From the NCBI RefSeq assembly GCF_013378445.1, contig NZ_JABXYK010000012.1, positions 1-64,000 on the forward strand: a stretch of DNA of 64,000 nt, given 5' to 3'. Each line of letters begins with the position of its first letter. Position 1 is the first letter of the stretch. Position numbers and translations under genes: made by a program. A model generated the notes under the pieces. It saw nothing but the letters and a program-made list of their open reading frames with translations, made no database searches and had not been told where the DNA came from. The DNA is from Mycoplana rhizolycopersici. Its GTDB lineage: Bacteria; Pseudomonadota; Alphaproteobacteria; Rhizobiales; Rhizobiaceae. Below, one piece after another: positions 35,723 through 45,000 of the stretch.

Positions 35723-36514
35723 TCAGGTCCTTCCACGGCGCATGCCGATCAGCAGGCCGGCAACGATGATGAACGAGGTCGCAAGGAAAAGCAGAGTTCC
35801 GACGGCGGCCACGGTCGGGTCCGCGTCGCGGGTGATGCTGCTGTAGATCTGAACCGGCAACGTCTTGAGGTAGGGGCTCGTGATGAAGAGCGCGACGATG
35901 ATTTCGTCGAAGGAGGTGATGAAGGCGAACAGGGCGCCGGAGAGCACGCCGGGCAGGATGAGCGGCAGGGTGACGGTGCGGAAGACCGTCAGCTTTCCAG
36001 CGCCGAGGCTGGCGGCAGCCGTCTCCAGCCTGCGGTCGAACACCTCGAGGCTGGCGGAAACGGCGATCAGGACGAAGGGGATCGCCAGCATGGTGTGGGC
36101 GAAAACGAAACCGGCCATGGTGCCCACCAGCCCGGTATCGAGGTAGACGGCGTAGATGCCGATCGCCAGCACCACGCCCGGCACCACCATCGGGGTGATC
36201 AGGATCGCCCTCAGGAGGCCGCCGGTGCGGGCGGCCGCACGGGTGACGCCGAAGGCTGCAAGCGTGCCGAGCGTTGTTGCGAGGATCGCGACGACGGTCG
36301 CGATCATGAAAGAGTTGCGCAGGCTCAGCAGCCATTCCGGATTGGTGAAGAAATTGTCGTACCACTGCCAGGAAAAGCCGGCGGGAGGAAACGCCAGCGA
36401 CTTGTTCGAATTGAACGACATCGGAATGACGACCAGCGTCGGCGCGAGCAACAGGATTGCCACGAGCAGGCAGAAGAGGCCGAGGAAGATGCGGGAGGAG
36501 AGCTGCATGGTCAT
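35723..36514 (-). CDS. PotC-like ABC transporter permease
   Basis: 263 residues with six hydrophobic helices and the EAA-type loop LETAAASLGAGKLTVFRTVTLPL, where the ATPase docks. The short N-terminus and the SFDEIIVALFI segment near the end match PotC. The start at 36514 is set by a four-base overlap with the PotB-like gene (ATGA); the reading frame extends much further upstream only as an antisense artefact. It pairs with the next permease to form the channel. Confidence 0.9.
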   Translation of the reverse strand: MTMQLSSRIFLGLFCLLVAILLLAPTLVVIPMSFNSNKSLAFPPAGFSWQWYDNFFTNPEWLLSLRNSFMIATVVAILATTLGTLAAFGVTRAAARTGGLLRAILITPMVVPGVVLAIGIYAVYLDTGLVGTMAGFVFAHTMLAIPFVLIAVSASLEVFDRRLETAAASLGAGKLTVFRTVTLPLILPGVLSGALFAFITSFDEIIVALFITSPYLKTLPVQIYSSITRDADPTVAAVGTLLFLATSFIIVAGLLIGMRRGRT

Positions 36515-37398
36515 TTCTCCCGCCGCGTCTGCGTGTGCTTCTGGCGCATCAGCGGGGCCGCGATCGCCAGAAGGATGAAGGTGGCGACGAGCAGCACGAC
36601 GCCCATTGCGCCGCCGCGTCCCCAGTTCAGCAGGCTGAGTACCTGGTTCTGGACGAGCGAGGACAGCATGGTGCTCCGCGGGCCGCCGAGGAGGGCTGGC
36701 GTGATGTAGAAGCCGAGCGACAGGATGAAGACGATGATCGCGCCGGCATAGATGCCGGGGAGGGACAGCGGGACATAGATCTGCAGGAAGGCCCGCCAGG
36801 GCTTCGCGCCGAGACTGCGGGCAGCCTGCAGAAGCCTCGTATCGATGCCCTTCATCACCGAATAGATGGGCAGGATCATGAAGGGCAGCAGCACCTGCGT
36901 CATGCCGATGACGACGCCGAGCTGCGTGCGGATGAGCTTGACGGGTGACAGCCCGAGCCCGCGCAGAAAGGAGTTTATGACGCCGGAGTCCTGCAGGAGG
37001 ATGACCCAAGCAAGCGTCCTGACCACGCCGCTCAGCCAGAACGGGACGAGCACGCACAGGATCAGGATCAGGCGCAGGTTCTTGCCGACGACGGTCATGG
37101 CGTAGGCATAGGGATAGGCGCAAATCAGGGAGGCTAGCGTGACCCAGCCTGACAGGACGAAGGTGCGCTGGAGCACCGCCATGTTGACGGAGGAGCCGAA
37201 GAACCAGATGTAGTTCTGCAATCCCGGTTCGGGTTCGGTGAAGCTGCGCAGAACGATGATCGCCAGCGGATAGACGAGCACGGCGGCCAGCAGCAGCACT
37301 GCCGGCGCTGCCAGCCAGCCTGCGTCGCGCAGGTTCAGCCGCCGCGCCGCCGCGCGTTCGCCTGCGGTCTGGTTGTCGGTCTGGGGCAAGGCGCTCAA
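36511..37398 (-). CDS. PotB-like ABC transporter permease
   Basis: 295 residues with six helices. The EAA loop is LLQAARSLGAKPWRAFLQIYVPLSL and the PFWLSGVVRTLAWVILL segment is typical of PotB. A polar N-terminus of about 25 residues precedes the first helix. It overlaps the PotC-like gene by four bases. It is separated from the binding-protein gene by a strong hairpin, which probably lowers its expression relative to that gene. Confidence 0.9.
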   Translation of the reverse strand: MSALPQTDNQTAGERAAARRLNLRDAGWLAAPAVLLLAAVLVYPLAIIVLRSFTEPEPGLQNYIWFFGSSVNMAVLQRTFVLSGWVTLASLICAYPYAYAMTVVGKNLRLILILCVLVPFWLSGVVRTLAWVILLQDSGVINSFLRGLGLSPVKLIRTQLGVVIGMTQVLLPFMILPIYSVMKGIDTRLLQAARSLGAKPWRAFLQIYVPLSLPGIYAGAIIVFILSLGFYITPALLGGPRSTMLSSLVQNQVLSLLNWGRGGAMGVVLLVATFILLAIAAPLMRQKHTQTRREK

Positions 37399-37438
37399 AG
37401 CCGTTCTCCTGTCGACGCGGTGTTACCTGACGCTCGCG

Positions 37439-37469
37439 GATCCGGGCGACTAAGGCGCTCGCCCGGATC
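37439..37469 (-). terminator. Hairpin between the PotD-like and PotB-like genes
   Basis: An 11-base perfect stem (GATCCGGGCGA / TCGCCCGGATC) around a nine-base loop, 24 bases after the binding-protein stop. It is a likely partial terminator or mRNA stabiliser. Such elements are common after binding-protein genes, which are made in excess over permeases. Confidence 0.65.
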
Positions 37470-37492
37470 TTGCTTTCAGTTGCGGCGACCGA

Positions 37493-38563
37493 TCAGTTCC
37501 CGGAGAGGAGAGCCGACCATTTCTCGCTGGCGAGATCGAAGTTCTTCACCCAGAACGGGATGTTCTGCTGGAAGCCCTGCTTGATCCGCTCGGGCGTGTT
37601 GGTGAGGAAGGCGGCCGTCGCGTCGTCCACCTTCGGCTTGGAGTCGAGGTTGATCGGCGTATAGGAGGTCTTCTCCGTCAGGATCTCCTGCGCGGCCTTG
37701 CCGAGGTAGGCATTGATCAGGGCATAGGAGGCGTCCGGATCCTTGACGCCGACCGGAATCGTCATCTGATCCATCACCACCAGCCAGTCCTGCCATACCG
37801 GCGTGTACTGGGCGCCGTTCTTCACCGCCGTCATGGCGCGGCCGGTCCACATCATGACCATGTCGGCTTCGCCGGATTCTGCCAGCTGCTGCGATTCCGC
37901 GCCGGTCTTCCAGTAGATGGTGTCGGGACCGAGGGCGCGGATCTTCTCGATGCCCTTCTCGATATCGTCGGCCGTCATCGCCTTGACGTCGCCGCCGGCT
38001 GCGATGAAGCCCTGTTCGATAAGGCCGCCGACGGGATCGCCGCTGCCGTCGATGGCGCGTACGCCCGGAAACTTCTCGGTGTCGAAGAAATCCTTCCAGC
38101 TGGTCGGCGGGTTATCCTTGTAGGTCTCGTTCTTGTACATCAGCACGACACCGTAGTTCATGGCCGGCACCGAGCATTCGCCCACCTGGCCTTCGGGGAT
38201 CTTCGAGATGTCGAGCTTGGAGAAGTCGAGCTTCTGGAACAGCGTGCCGCAATGGACGTAGGGTGGCAGGTCGGCGGTATCGACGACATCCCAGCTGACG
38301 TTGCCGGATTCGACCTGGGCCTGCAGCTTGGCCGTCTCAGTCGGGCCGTCGTTGAGAAGCGTAACACCCGATTTCTGGACGAAATCCTGAAGGGCGGCGA
38401 CCTGGCCGTCCTGGTAGATGCCGCCATAGGAGACGAAGGTCAGCGTCTTGCCCTTCAGCGAACCTTCGGCAACTTCACCGGCGACAGGCTTGTCCTGTGC
38501 CAGCGCGGGAACGGAAACGGCGCATGCCATCATGATGGCGAGGCCGAAATTGATCGTTTTCAT
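37493..38563 (-). CDS. PotD-like periplasmic substrate-binding protein
   Basis: A 356-residue binding protein (SBP_bac_8 type) with a signal peptide ending VPALAQ (about residues 1-23). Ligand-binding segments include TLTFVSYGGIYQDGQ, WDVVDTADLPPYVHC, PAMNYGVVLMYKNETY and VMMWTGRAM. The family carries polyamines, opines or related cations. Aromatic and acidic residues at DGSGDPVGG and MMWTGR could contact an amine. The ATG at 38563 follows GGGAGA and is better than a TTG two codons upstream. It lies 32 bases after the regulator gene. Confidence 0.88.
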   Translation of the reverse strand: MKTINFGLAIMMACAVSVPALAQDKPVAGEVAEGSLKGKTLTFVSYGGIYQDGQVAALQDFVQKSGVTLLNDGPTETAKLQAQVESGNVSWDVVDTADLPPYVHCGTLFQKLDFSKLDISKIPEGQVGECSVPAMNYGVVLMYKNETYKDNPPTSWKDFFDTEKFPGVRAIDGSGDPVGGLIEQGFIAAGGDVKAMTADDIEKGIEKIRALGPDTIYWKTGAESQQLAESGEADMVMMWTGRAMTAVKNGAQYTPVWQDWLVVMDQMTIPVGVKDPDASYALINAYLGKAAQEILTEKTSYTPINLDSKPKVDDATAAFLTNTPERIKQGFQQNIPFWVKNFDLASEKWSALLSGN

Positions 38564-38595
38564 GCTCAAGTCTCCCAGTTATGCCCGCCATTTTA

Positions 38596-39273
38596 CTACC
38601 CCGGTAGCGAGCTTTTCCGGGGCTGGTACTGATCAAGCTCTGCCGCCACGCTGGTGGGCGGAGCGATGATCCAGACGACTTCCGCCACCTCGTTCCCAAC
38701 ATTCACCGTCTTGTGCGGTATTGACGTCGGATACTCGATGCAGTCGCCTGCAAACAGTTCATGCCGCTCGTCGCCGAGCGTCAGTTCCACATGTCCCCTG
38801 ATGACAAAAAACATTTCATGCGTATCGCCATGGCTGTAGGGCCGTTCGCCCGTCGAGCCGCCGATGTCGAACTCGCCGATATAGACTTCCACGTCGCGGA
38901 TCGGCCGCCGCGACAGAAGCATCTTGCGATATCCCTCAGCTTCCGGCAGCGCGGGCCGGTCGGCCTTGCGGAGCACCTGGCGCACCGGTGCCTCGCTCTC
39001 GTCGAACAGGTCCGAAATGCCGATGCCGAGCGCGCTGGCCATGCGCATCATCGTGCTGGTATTCGCCCCGCTCAGGCCGCGTTCGAACTGGCTGATGAAG
39101 CTGGCCGTCGTCCCGGTCGCCTCGCCGAGCGCGCGAAGCGACATGCGCCGCGCCGTGCGAAAGGCCTTGACTTTCCCGCCGACGGAGATCTCCTTTTTGC
39201 AGCTGACGTCGTCGATGTCGCCTACTCCCGATGCCTCACTTAACACGGTATTAAGTGACTTGAAGTTTGGCAA
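38596..39273 (-). CDS. XRE-cupin regulator of the amine unit (PuuR-like)
   Basis: 225 residues. An XRE helix-turn-helix sits near 33-88 (VKAFRTARRMSLRALGEATG, SFISQFERGLSGANTSTM), followed by a C-terminal cupin (about 140-215; YSHGDTHEMFFVIRGHVEL, DCIEYPTSIPHKTVN). It is the same architecture as PuuR, which represses putrescine catabolism. It is the first gene of the unit that reads through the transporter, oxidase and cupin. The extra N-terminal 30 residues are polar, and a later start is possible. Its ligand is probably the imported amine. Confidence 0.87.
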   Translation of the reverse strand: MPNFKSLNTVLSEASGVGDIDDVSCKKEISVGGKVKAFRTARRMSLRALGEATGTTASFISQFERGLSGANTSTMMRMASALGIGISDLFDESEAPVRQVLRKADRPALPEAEGYRKMLLSRRPIRDVEVYIGEFDIGGSTGERPYSHGDTHEMFFVIRGHVELTLGDERHELFAGDCIEYPTSIPHKTVNVGNEVAEVVWIIAPPTSVAAELDQYQPRKSSLPG

Positions 39274-39339
39274 GAGGCGTTTTCAATTCGCCGGAAAATT
39301 ATGACGCACGGCGTCTTGCCGCGTTGAGGAGCGTCGTTG

Positions 39340-40032
<693 letters not shown>

Positions 40033-40300
40033 TATTCTTCACCAGAGTTACCGGCAGCTCGACTTTGCATGCCAGCGTCTTTGGCGGAGAATGTAAAGCA
40101 TTGCTGAAGATGTTCCTTGCAGAAAGCACACTTTCGGCCGCTGTTTTTTGAAATTTCGGATCGTAGTTGGCTGTTTTTCTCGCCATGCCTCTGATTTCAC
40201 TTTGCCAGCCGCGACATTTCGATGAAACAATGCGCGTTGATCGTTATCCAGAGGGGCGGCTTTCCGACACGAATCGCCCGGAAGGGAGCTGCTGACGAAC

Positions 40301-43300
40301 ATGGCTCAACGGGTGTCCGGTTTCGGTCCTTCCTCCTGGCTGCTGCTGGCCTGTTCCCTGCCGCTTTTCGCCCTGATCGTCGGCCTCGCTGGCGACCATT
40401 TCGATCGCCAGCGCTCCGCCCTGCTCTCGGAGCTTGAAACACTTGTCGGCGAGCAGCAGCACGCGCTGGAGACGATGCTGGCCGAGGCGAGCCGCGAGCT
40501 GTCGCGCATGCGGCTGACAATGGAGGACCGGCTGGGCGATCCCGGTGCAAGTCCGGTCGGCGCGCTTTCCGGGCAGATCCGCAAGAGTTCGGCAACGGTG
40601 GATGGCAGGGTGGTCGAAGGGCTGGAATGGGCCTCGCCGGCGGCGGGGACGGAGGGAGGCAATCTCGTCGCGGTGCCGGACCTGCTGGACAATCCGGATA
40701 CTGCGACCGACACGGTGCAGGCGGGGCTCGAGCTTCTTTCGACGCTTTCGCTGGAGCGGCGGCTCGGTTCGAGTTCGCATTGGAGCTACTTTATCTCGGC
40801 TGCCGGCGACTTCGCCGTCTTTCTTCCGGGAGCGTCCCTGCAAGCGTTGCTGGATGCGACGCCGGGGCTGCGCGCGGATACCGCCGGATTCCTGCGGAAC
40901 TGGCTTGCATACGATGTCTTCCAGCGGGGGGTGCCCGGACGCAATCCGCACCGTAGCGCTTATTGGACGAGCATCTATGCGGAGGCGGGCGGGGCGGGCC
41001 GCATGATCAGCCATGCTGCCCCCATCTATGAGGGTGATAGCTTTCGCGGCATTGTCGGCACGGATATACTGCTGTCTGTGTTCGACGGTATTCTCCGGCA
41101 CATGGAGCAGCCGATCGGGATGCTTGCCATTCTCGACCAGAACGGCGAGATCATCGGCCTCAATGGCGTTGCGTTCGGTGGGGATCCGCAGTTGATGCGC
41201 GAGCATGTCGCAGCACTCGCCATCCCCGAGGGGCAGAGGCCGAATTTCTCGCTCGTCGGCGACAACTGGCTGCTCACGCGGTCACTGGAAGGATCTCCGT
41301 TTCGGCTCGCCTATGTCGTTCCCGCCGCCGACATGCGTGCACACCTGGCGCCGCAAATGGTGTCCTACGGCCTGATCCTTCTCGGTCTTGCCGGCGCGCT
41401 GGCGATGACGCTCTTCTTTCTCCACCGTGCCTTCATCGGGCCCAGCATCAAGCTTGCCCGTTACGTTGCCGATCATATGGCGGGCGGCACGTGCGAACGG
41501 CCGAGGGTCCCCGAGACATGGCGCGAGCATTTCGACGCGATCGCGATCGCTTTCACCAACAGCCGCAAGTATCGCGCGCGGCTGGAGGAGAGCGAGGCGC
41601 GACTGCTGGCGGCGACCTCCAGCCTCGTGGACGGCTTTGCCATCTTCGACGGCGACGGCCGCCCTGTCGTCGTCAACAGGGCCTTCACCGAGCTTCTGCA
41701 GGAAACCGACGCGGCGGGCATATCTGCATGCCTGTCGGCGCTGATCGGACGACACGGCGACAAGGAGGCGGAGCCGGTGCTCTTCAAAGGGCAGTGGATC
41801 ACCGGTCGCCGGCACGGGATGCCCATGGGCGGCGAAGTGGTGCTGCTGCGCGACGTCACCGCCGCCAAGCAGGCGGAAATCCGGCTGCGCGAGAGCGAGG
41901 AGCGCTATCGCACCGTGGTCGATACGCAGACGGAATTCGTCGCCCGCTATACGCCCGACGGAACCACGACCTTCGTCAACGACGCCTATTGCCGATACAT
42001 GGGCACGTCGAAGGAGCGGCTTCTCAAGCGGGAAAGCAGCGACTTCGATCTCATCATCCCCGAGGATCGCGGCAGGCACCGGGAACATGTCCTGTCGCTC
42101 ACGCCGGAGCATCCTTCGAGCACCATCGTCTTCCGAAGCCTGGCGCCGACCGGTGGTTCCATTAGGTGGGAGGAATGGACCGATACGGGCATTTTCGACG
42201 AGGCGGGCAATCTGGTGGAAATGCAGTCCATCGGCCGCGACATCACCGAGCGAAAGCTGGCCGAAGAGGGGCTGCGGGCAAGCGAGGCCCGCATGGCCGC
42301 CTTCATGAAACATGCGCCCGTCGCCATTCTGTCGAAGGACCGAAACGGCCGGTTCACCATGGCCAATCCGGAGACGGTCAAGCGGCTGAAGCACAGCGAA
42401 GCGGAGCTGATCGGGCGCACGACCGCGGAAATCATTCCAGTCGCCGAGGCGGAAATGATGGATCGCTCCGTCAGGGAGGTCCTTGTGACTGGCGAGGTCC
42501 AGGTGGAGGAGCAATACCATCCCTCGCTTGCTCCCTTTCTGCACAGCCTGTTCATCCGCTTCCCGCTGAGGGCGCAGGACGGCGGCGTGGAGGGGGTCGG
42601 GGTCTTCGTCGTCGACCAGACGCCACAGAAGCTGGCGGAGGAAGAACTGGACCGGCAGAAGGAGGCCCTGCATCAGAACGAAAAGCTGGCAGCACTCGGC
42701 TCGCTCCTCGCAGGCGTCGCCCATGAACTGAACAACCCGCTCTCGATCGTGGTCGGCTATGCCGGCATGCTTCACGAGCTGGCAGCCGACGAGCCGACGA
42801 AGCGACGGACGAAGGAGGTCCAGCTTGCCGCGGAGCGTTGCGCGCGCATCGTGCGCACCTTCCTCGCCATGGCCCGCTCCAAGCCGGTGGAGAAGCGGTG
42901 CGTCGATATCGAGAAGGTCCTCGACGACGTGACGGAGCTTGCCGCCTACGGGCTGCGCAGCAACGGTATCGTCATCGAGCGCGAGCGCTTCCGGCCGGCG
43001 CTGCCGCCGGTGCTGGCCGATGCCGACCAGTTGCATCAGGTGTTCATGAACGTTCTCCTGAATGCGCAGCAGGCGATGATGGATCAGGACGGCCCACGCC
43101 GGCTGTTGCTGAAAACGGATGTGGCCGGCAACGAAATCGTTATCGACCTGCGCGACAGCGGTCCCGGCATCGACGAGACCGTCCGCCAGCGGGCTTTCGA
43201 ACCCTTCTTCACGACCAAACCGCAGGGCGTCGGCACCGGTATCGGCCTCTCGGTGTGCCTCGGCATCGTCAAGGCCCATGGCGGGGCGATGTCGCTCGAA

Positions 43301-43792
43301 CCCGCGGACGGGGGCGGCACGCTGTGCCGGGTGTCGCTGCCCAGGACCGAGATGACGCCGCACACGGCCAACGCGACCGAAGCCGGGGCGTTCCGCCTGT
43401 CCGGGCGCATATTGGTGGTCGACGACGAGCCGGCGATTGCCCACTACATTTCCGAGGCGCTTTCCGCCGAAGGGGTCGATGTAACCGTGGCGCCCGACGG
43501 TCCGGCGGCGCGACGGGCGATCCTGACCGGGGCATTCGATGCGATACTGACGGACCTTCGCATGCCCGACATGAGCGGCGAGCGCCTTTTGGCCTTCGTC
43601 GGTGAACACCGCTCGTCGCTTGCCGGGCGCGTGCTCATCATGACCGGGGATGCCTTGTCTGCGGACGTCAATCTTGGTGCTGCCGGCATCACCATCGTGG
43701 AAAAGCCGATCGATCTGCCGACGTTGCGCGAGGCCCTGCGCCCGCTGATGTCGGCCACTGACAATATTCCTCCAGCCACGCGGGTCTCGTGA
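40301..43792 (+). CDS. Hybrid sensor histidine kinase with PAS domains and receiver
   Basis: 1163 residues. A membrane helix (about 10-27) and a second (about 348-375) flank a periplasmic Cache-like sensing domain. Three PAS-like segments follow (about 430-520, 530-665 and 665-780), joined by SEERYRTVVDTQ and EEGLRASEARM linkers. The HisKA box has H808 in LLAGVAHELNNPL. The ATPase domain shows DSGPGID and GTGIGLSVC, and a C-terminal receiver carries D1085 (AILTDLRMPD). It senses an external signal and can pass phosphate to the next-door regulator. The gene overlaps that regulator by one base. Confidence 0.9.
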   Translation: MAQRVSGFGPSSWLLLACSLPLFALIVGLAGDHFDRQRSALLSELETLVGEQQHALETMLAEASRELSRMRLTMEDRLGDPGASPVGALSGQIRKSSATVDGRVVEGLEWASPAAGTEGGNLVAVPDLLDNPDTATDTVQAGLELLSTLSLERRLGSSSHWSYFISAAGDFAVFLPGASLQALLDATPGLRADTAGFLRNWLAYDVFQRGVPGRNPHRSAYWTSIYAEAGGAGRMISHAAPIYEGDSFRGIVGTDILLSVFDGILRHMEQPIGMLAILDQNGEIIGLNGVAFGGDPQLMREHVAALAIPEGQRPNFSLVGDNWLLTRSLEGSPFRLAYVVPAADMRAHLAPQMVSYGLILLGLAGALAMTLFFLHRAFIGPSIKLARYVADHMAGGTCERPRVPETWREHFDAIAIAFTNSRKYRARLEESEARLLAATSSLVDGFAIFDGDGRPVVVNRAFTELLQETDAAGISACLSALIGRHGDKEAEPVLFKGQWITGRRHGMPMGGEVVLLRDVTAAKQAEIRLRESEERYRTVVDTQTEFVARYTPDGTTTFVNDAYCRYMGTSKERLLKRESSDFDLIIPEDRGRHREHVLSLTPEHPSSTIVFRSLAPTGGSIRWEEWTDTGIFDEAGNLVEMQSIGRDITERKLAEEGLRASEARMAAFMKHAPVAILSKDRNGRFTMANPETVKRLKHSEAELIGRTTAEIIPVAEAEMMDRSVREVLVTGEVQVEEQYHPSLAPFLHSLFIRFPLRAQDGGVEGVGVFVVDQTPQKLAEEELDRQKEALHQNEKLAALGSLLAGVAHELNNPLSIVVGYAGMLHELAADEPTKRRTKEVQLAAERCARIVRTFLAMARSKPVEKRCVDIEKVLDDVTELAAYGLRSNGIVIERERFRPALPPVLADADQLHQVFMNVLLNAQQAMMDQDGPRRLLLKTDVAGNEIVIDLRDSGPGIDETVRQRAFEPFFTTKPQGVGTGIGLSVCLGIVKAHGGAMSLEPADGGGTLCRVSLPRTEMTPHTANATEAGAFRLSGRILVVDDEPAIAHYISEALSAEGVDVTVAPDGPAARRAILTGAFDAILTDLRMPDMSGERLLAFVGEHRSSLAGRVLIMTGDALSADVNLGAAGITIVEKPIDLPTLREALRPLMSATDNIPPATRVS

Positions 43793-44511
43793 TGTCGTTA
43801 GCGGTTGCCTCCCCACTGCCGGAAATCTTCGTGGTCGACGACGAGCCCGGGCTGCGCGGCATGATCGAGGACTACCTGTCCCTGCAGGGGTTTGCGGTGA
43901 GCGCTGCGGAAAGCGGGGTGGCGCTGGACCGGCTCCTGGCGGCGCGGCGGCCGGCGGCGATCGTTCTCGACGTCAACATGCCCGGCGAGGACGGCCTGTC
44001 GATCGTGCGGCGCCTGCGCGGGCGAGCGGAACGCATGGGGATCGTGATGCTGACGGCCAATGCGGACGAGACGAGCAAGGTTGCCGGGCTGAGCTACGGG
44101 GCGGACGACTATATCGTCAAGCCCTTCGAACTGCGGGAACTGCTGGCACGGCTGCGCAGCGTCCTGCGGCGATTGCCGGCGCCTGCGCCGCCGTCGATCC
44201 GTCAGCCGGTCGGGCTTGCCTTCGGCGCGTTTCGACTGGATCCGGACGGGCGGCGGCTGTTCGATGGCGCCGGGGTGGAAATCGTCATCAGTTCCATGGA
44301 ATTCGACCTGCTCGAGACCTTTGCGCGGCATCCGCGGCAGGTGCTGTCGCGCGACCGCCTGTGCGAACTGGCGCATGGCCGGCCGCTCGGGGAGGCCGAC
44401 CGAAGCGTCGACATCCGCATCGCCCGCCTGCGCCGTAAGCTCGCAGAAGCGGCCGGGCACGCCCCGCTTCTGCGCACGGTACGCGGCGAGGGCTATGTCT
44501 TCGATCCCTGA
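43792..44511 (+). CDS. OmpR-type response regulator paired with the hybrid kinase
   Basis: 239 residues: receiver with FVVDDEP and phospho-acceptor D60 (AIVLDVNMPGED), then a winged helix (LLETFARHPRQVLSRDRLCE, DRSVDIRIARLRRKL). The ATG shares its A with the kinase stop (TGATG), which couples translation. A GTG one codon upstream is an alternative start. It resembles the divergent regulator at 39340, suggesting duplication, although the effector domains differ. Confidence 0.9.
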   Translation: MSLAVASPLPEIFVVDDEPGLRGMIEDYLSLQGFAVSAAESGVALDRLLAARRPAAIVLDVNMPGEDGLSIVRRLRGRAERMGIVMLTANADETSKVAGLSYGADDYIVKPFELRELLARLRSVLRRLPAPAPPSIRQPVGLAFGAFRLDPDGRRLFDGAGVEIVISSMEFDLLETFARHPRQVLSRDRLCELAHGRPLGEADRSVDIRIARLRRKLAEAAGHAPLLRTVRGEGYVFDP

Positions 44512-44608
44512 CGCGCCGTTGCAACAAAACGCCTGCCGAACGACAACCGCTTGAAACGCCTTTCATCGATAAGTCCCCGCAATCGACAACGGTTTGGGGA
44601 GACACGAC

Positions 44609-44905
44609 ATGTTTAACTTTTTCGCTTTCATCGAGGATGCGGTCACTACCCTGCGCCACGAGCGTCATCGGGAGCGCGAGTTGAGGGCACTTTCGCGTCT
44701 CGACGACTGGCGGCTGCGCGACATCGGCATCGGCCGCGACGAGGTGAGCAGGATGCTGCGTCAGACGAATGCGACCGGCGCGATGCTCTTGGTGCTGCTG
44801 TCGACGCTCGTTCCGGCCAAGTCGCGCCGCGTGCAGACCGCAGTCTCCCTGGCGCTGCTGTCGGGCGTATTCGTGTTCGTTTCCGGCTGCGCGGCCCATG
44901 CGTAG
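44609..44905 (+). CDS. DUF1127 small protein
   Basis: A 98-residue protein. Its N-terminal half contains RELRALSRLDDWRLRDIGIGRDEV, the DUF1127 signature, found in many small rhizobial proteins. The second half has a hydrophobic helix (AVSLALLSGVFVFVSGC). DUF1127 proteins affect phosphate, arginine and RNA metabolism in some alphaproteobacteria. The ATG at 44609 follows GGGGAGA. It stands alone between the regulator and the molybdoenzyme gene. Confidence 0.8.
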   Translation: MFNFFAFIEDAVTTLRHERHRERELRALSRLDDWRLRDIGIGRDEVSRMLRQTNATGAMLLVLLSTLVPAKSRRVQTAVSLALLSGVFVFVSGCAAHA

Positions 44906-45000
44906 CGCTATGTGAAGGCGTTGCGTGATCCGTAATTTGTCGGCCGGCTGGACTGGCGATGCGCTGCCAGACCTACGCTTTGCGGTAAGTACGATACGCC

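Noticed and set aside
36515-37123. Long N-terminal extension of the PotC-like permease
   Set aside because: It overlaps the PotB-like gene in another frame; the four-base overlap start at 36514 fits the family length.
41282-43816. Open frame of 844 codons antisense to the hybrid kinase gene
   Set aside because: It lies fully opposite a gene with clear kinase domains. High GC third positions leave antisense frames open, and the translation has no domain or ribosome site.
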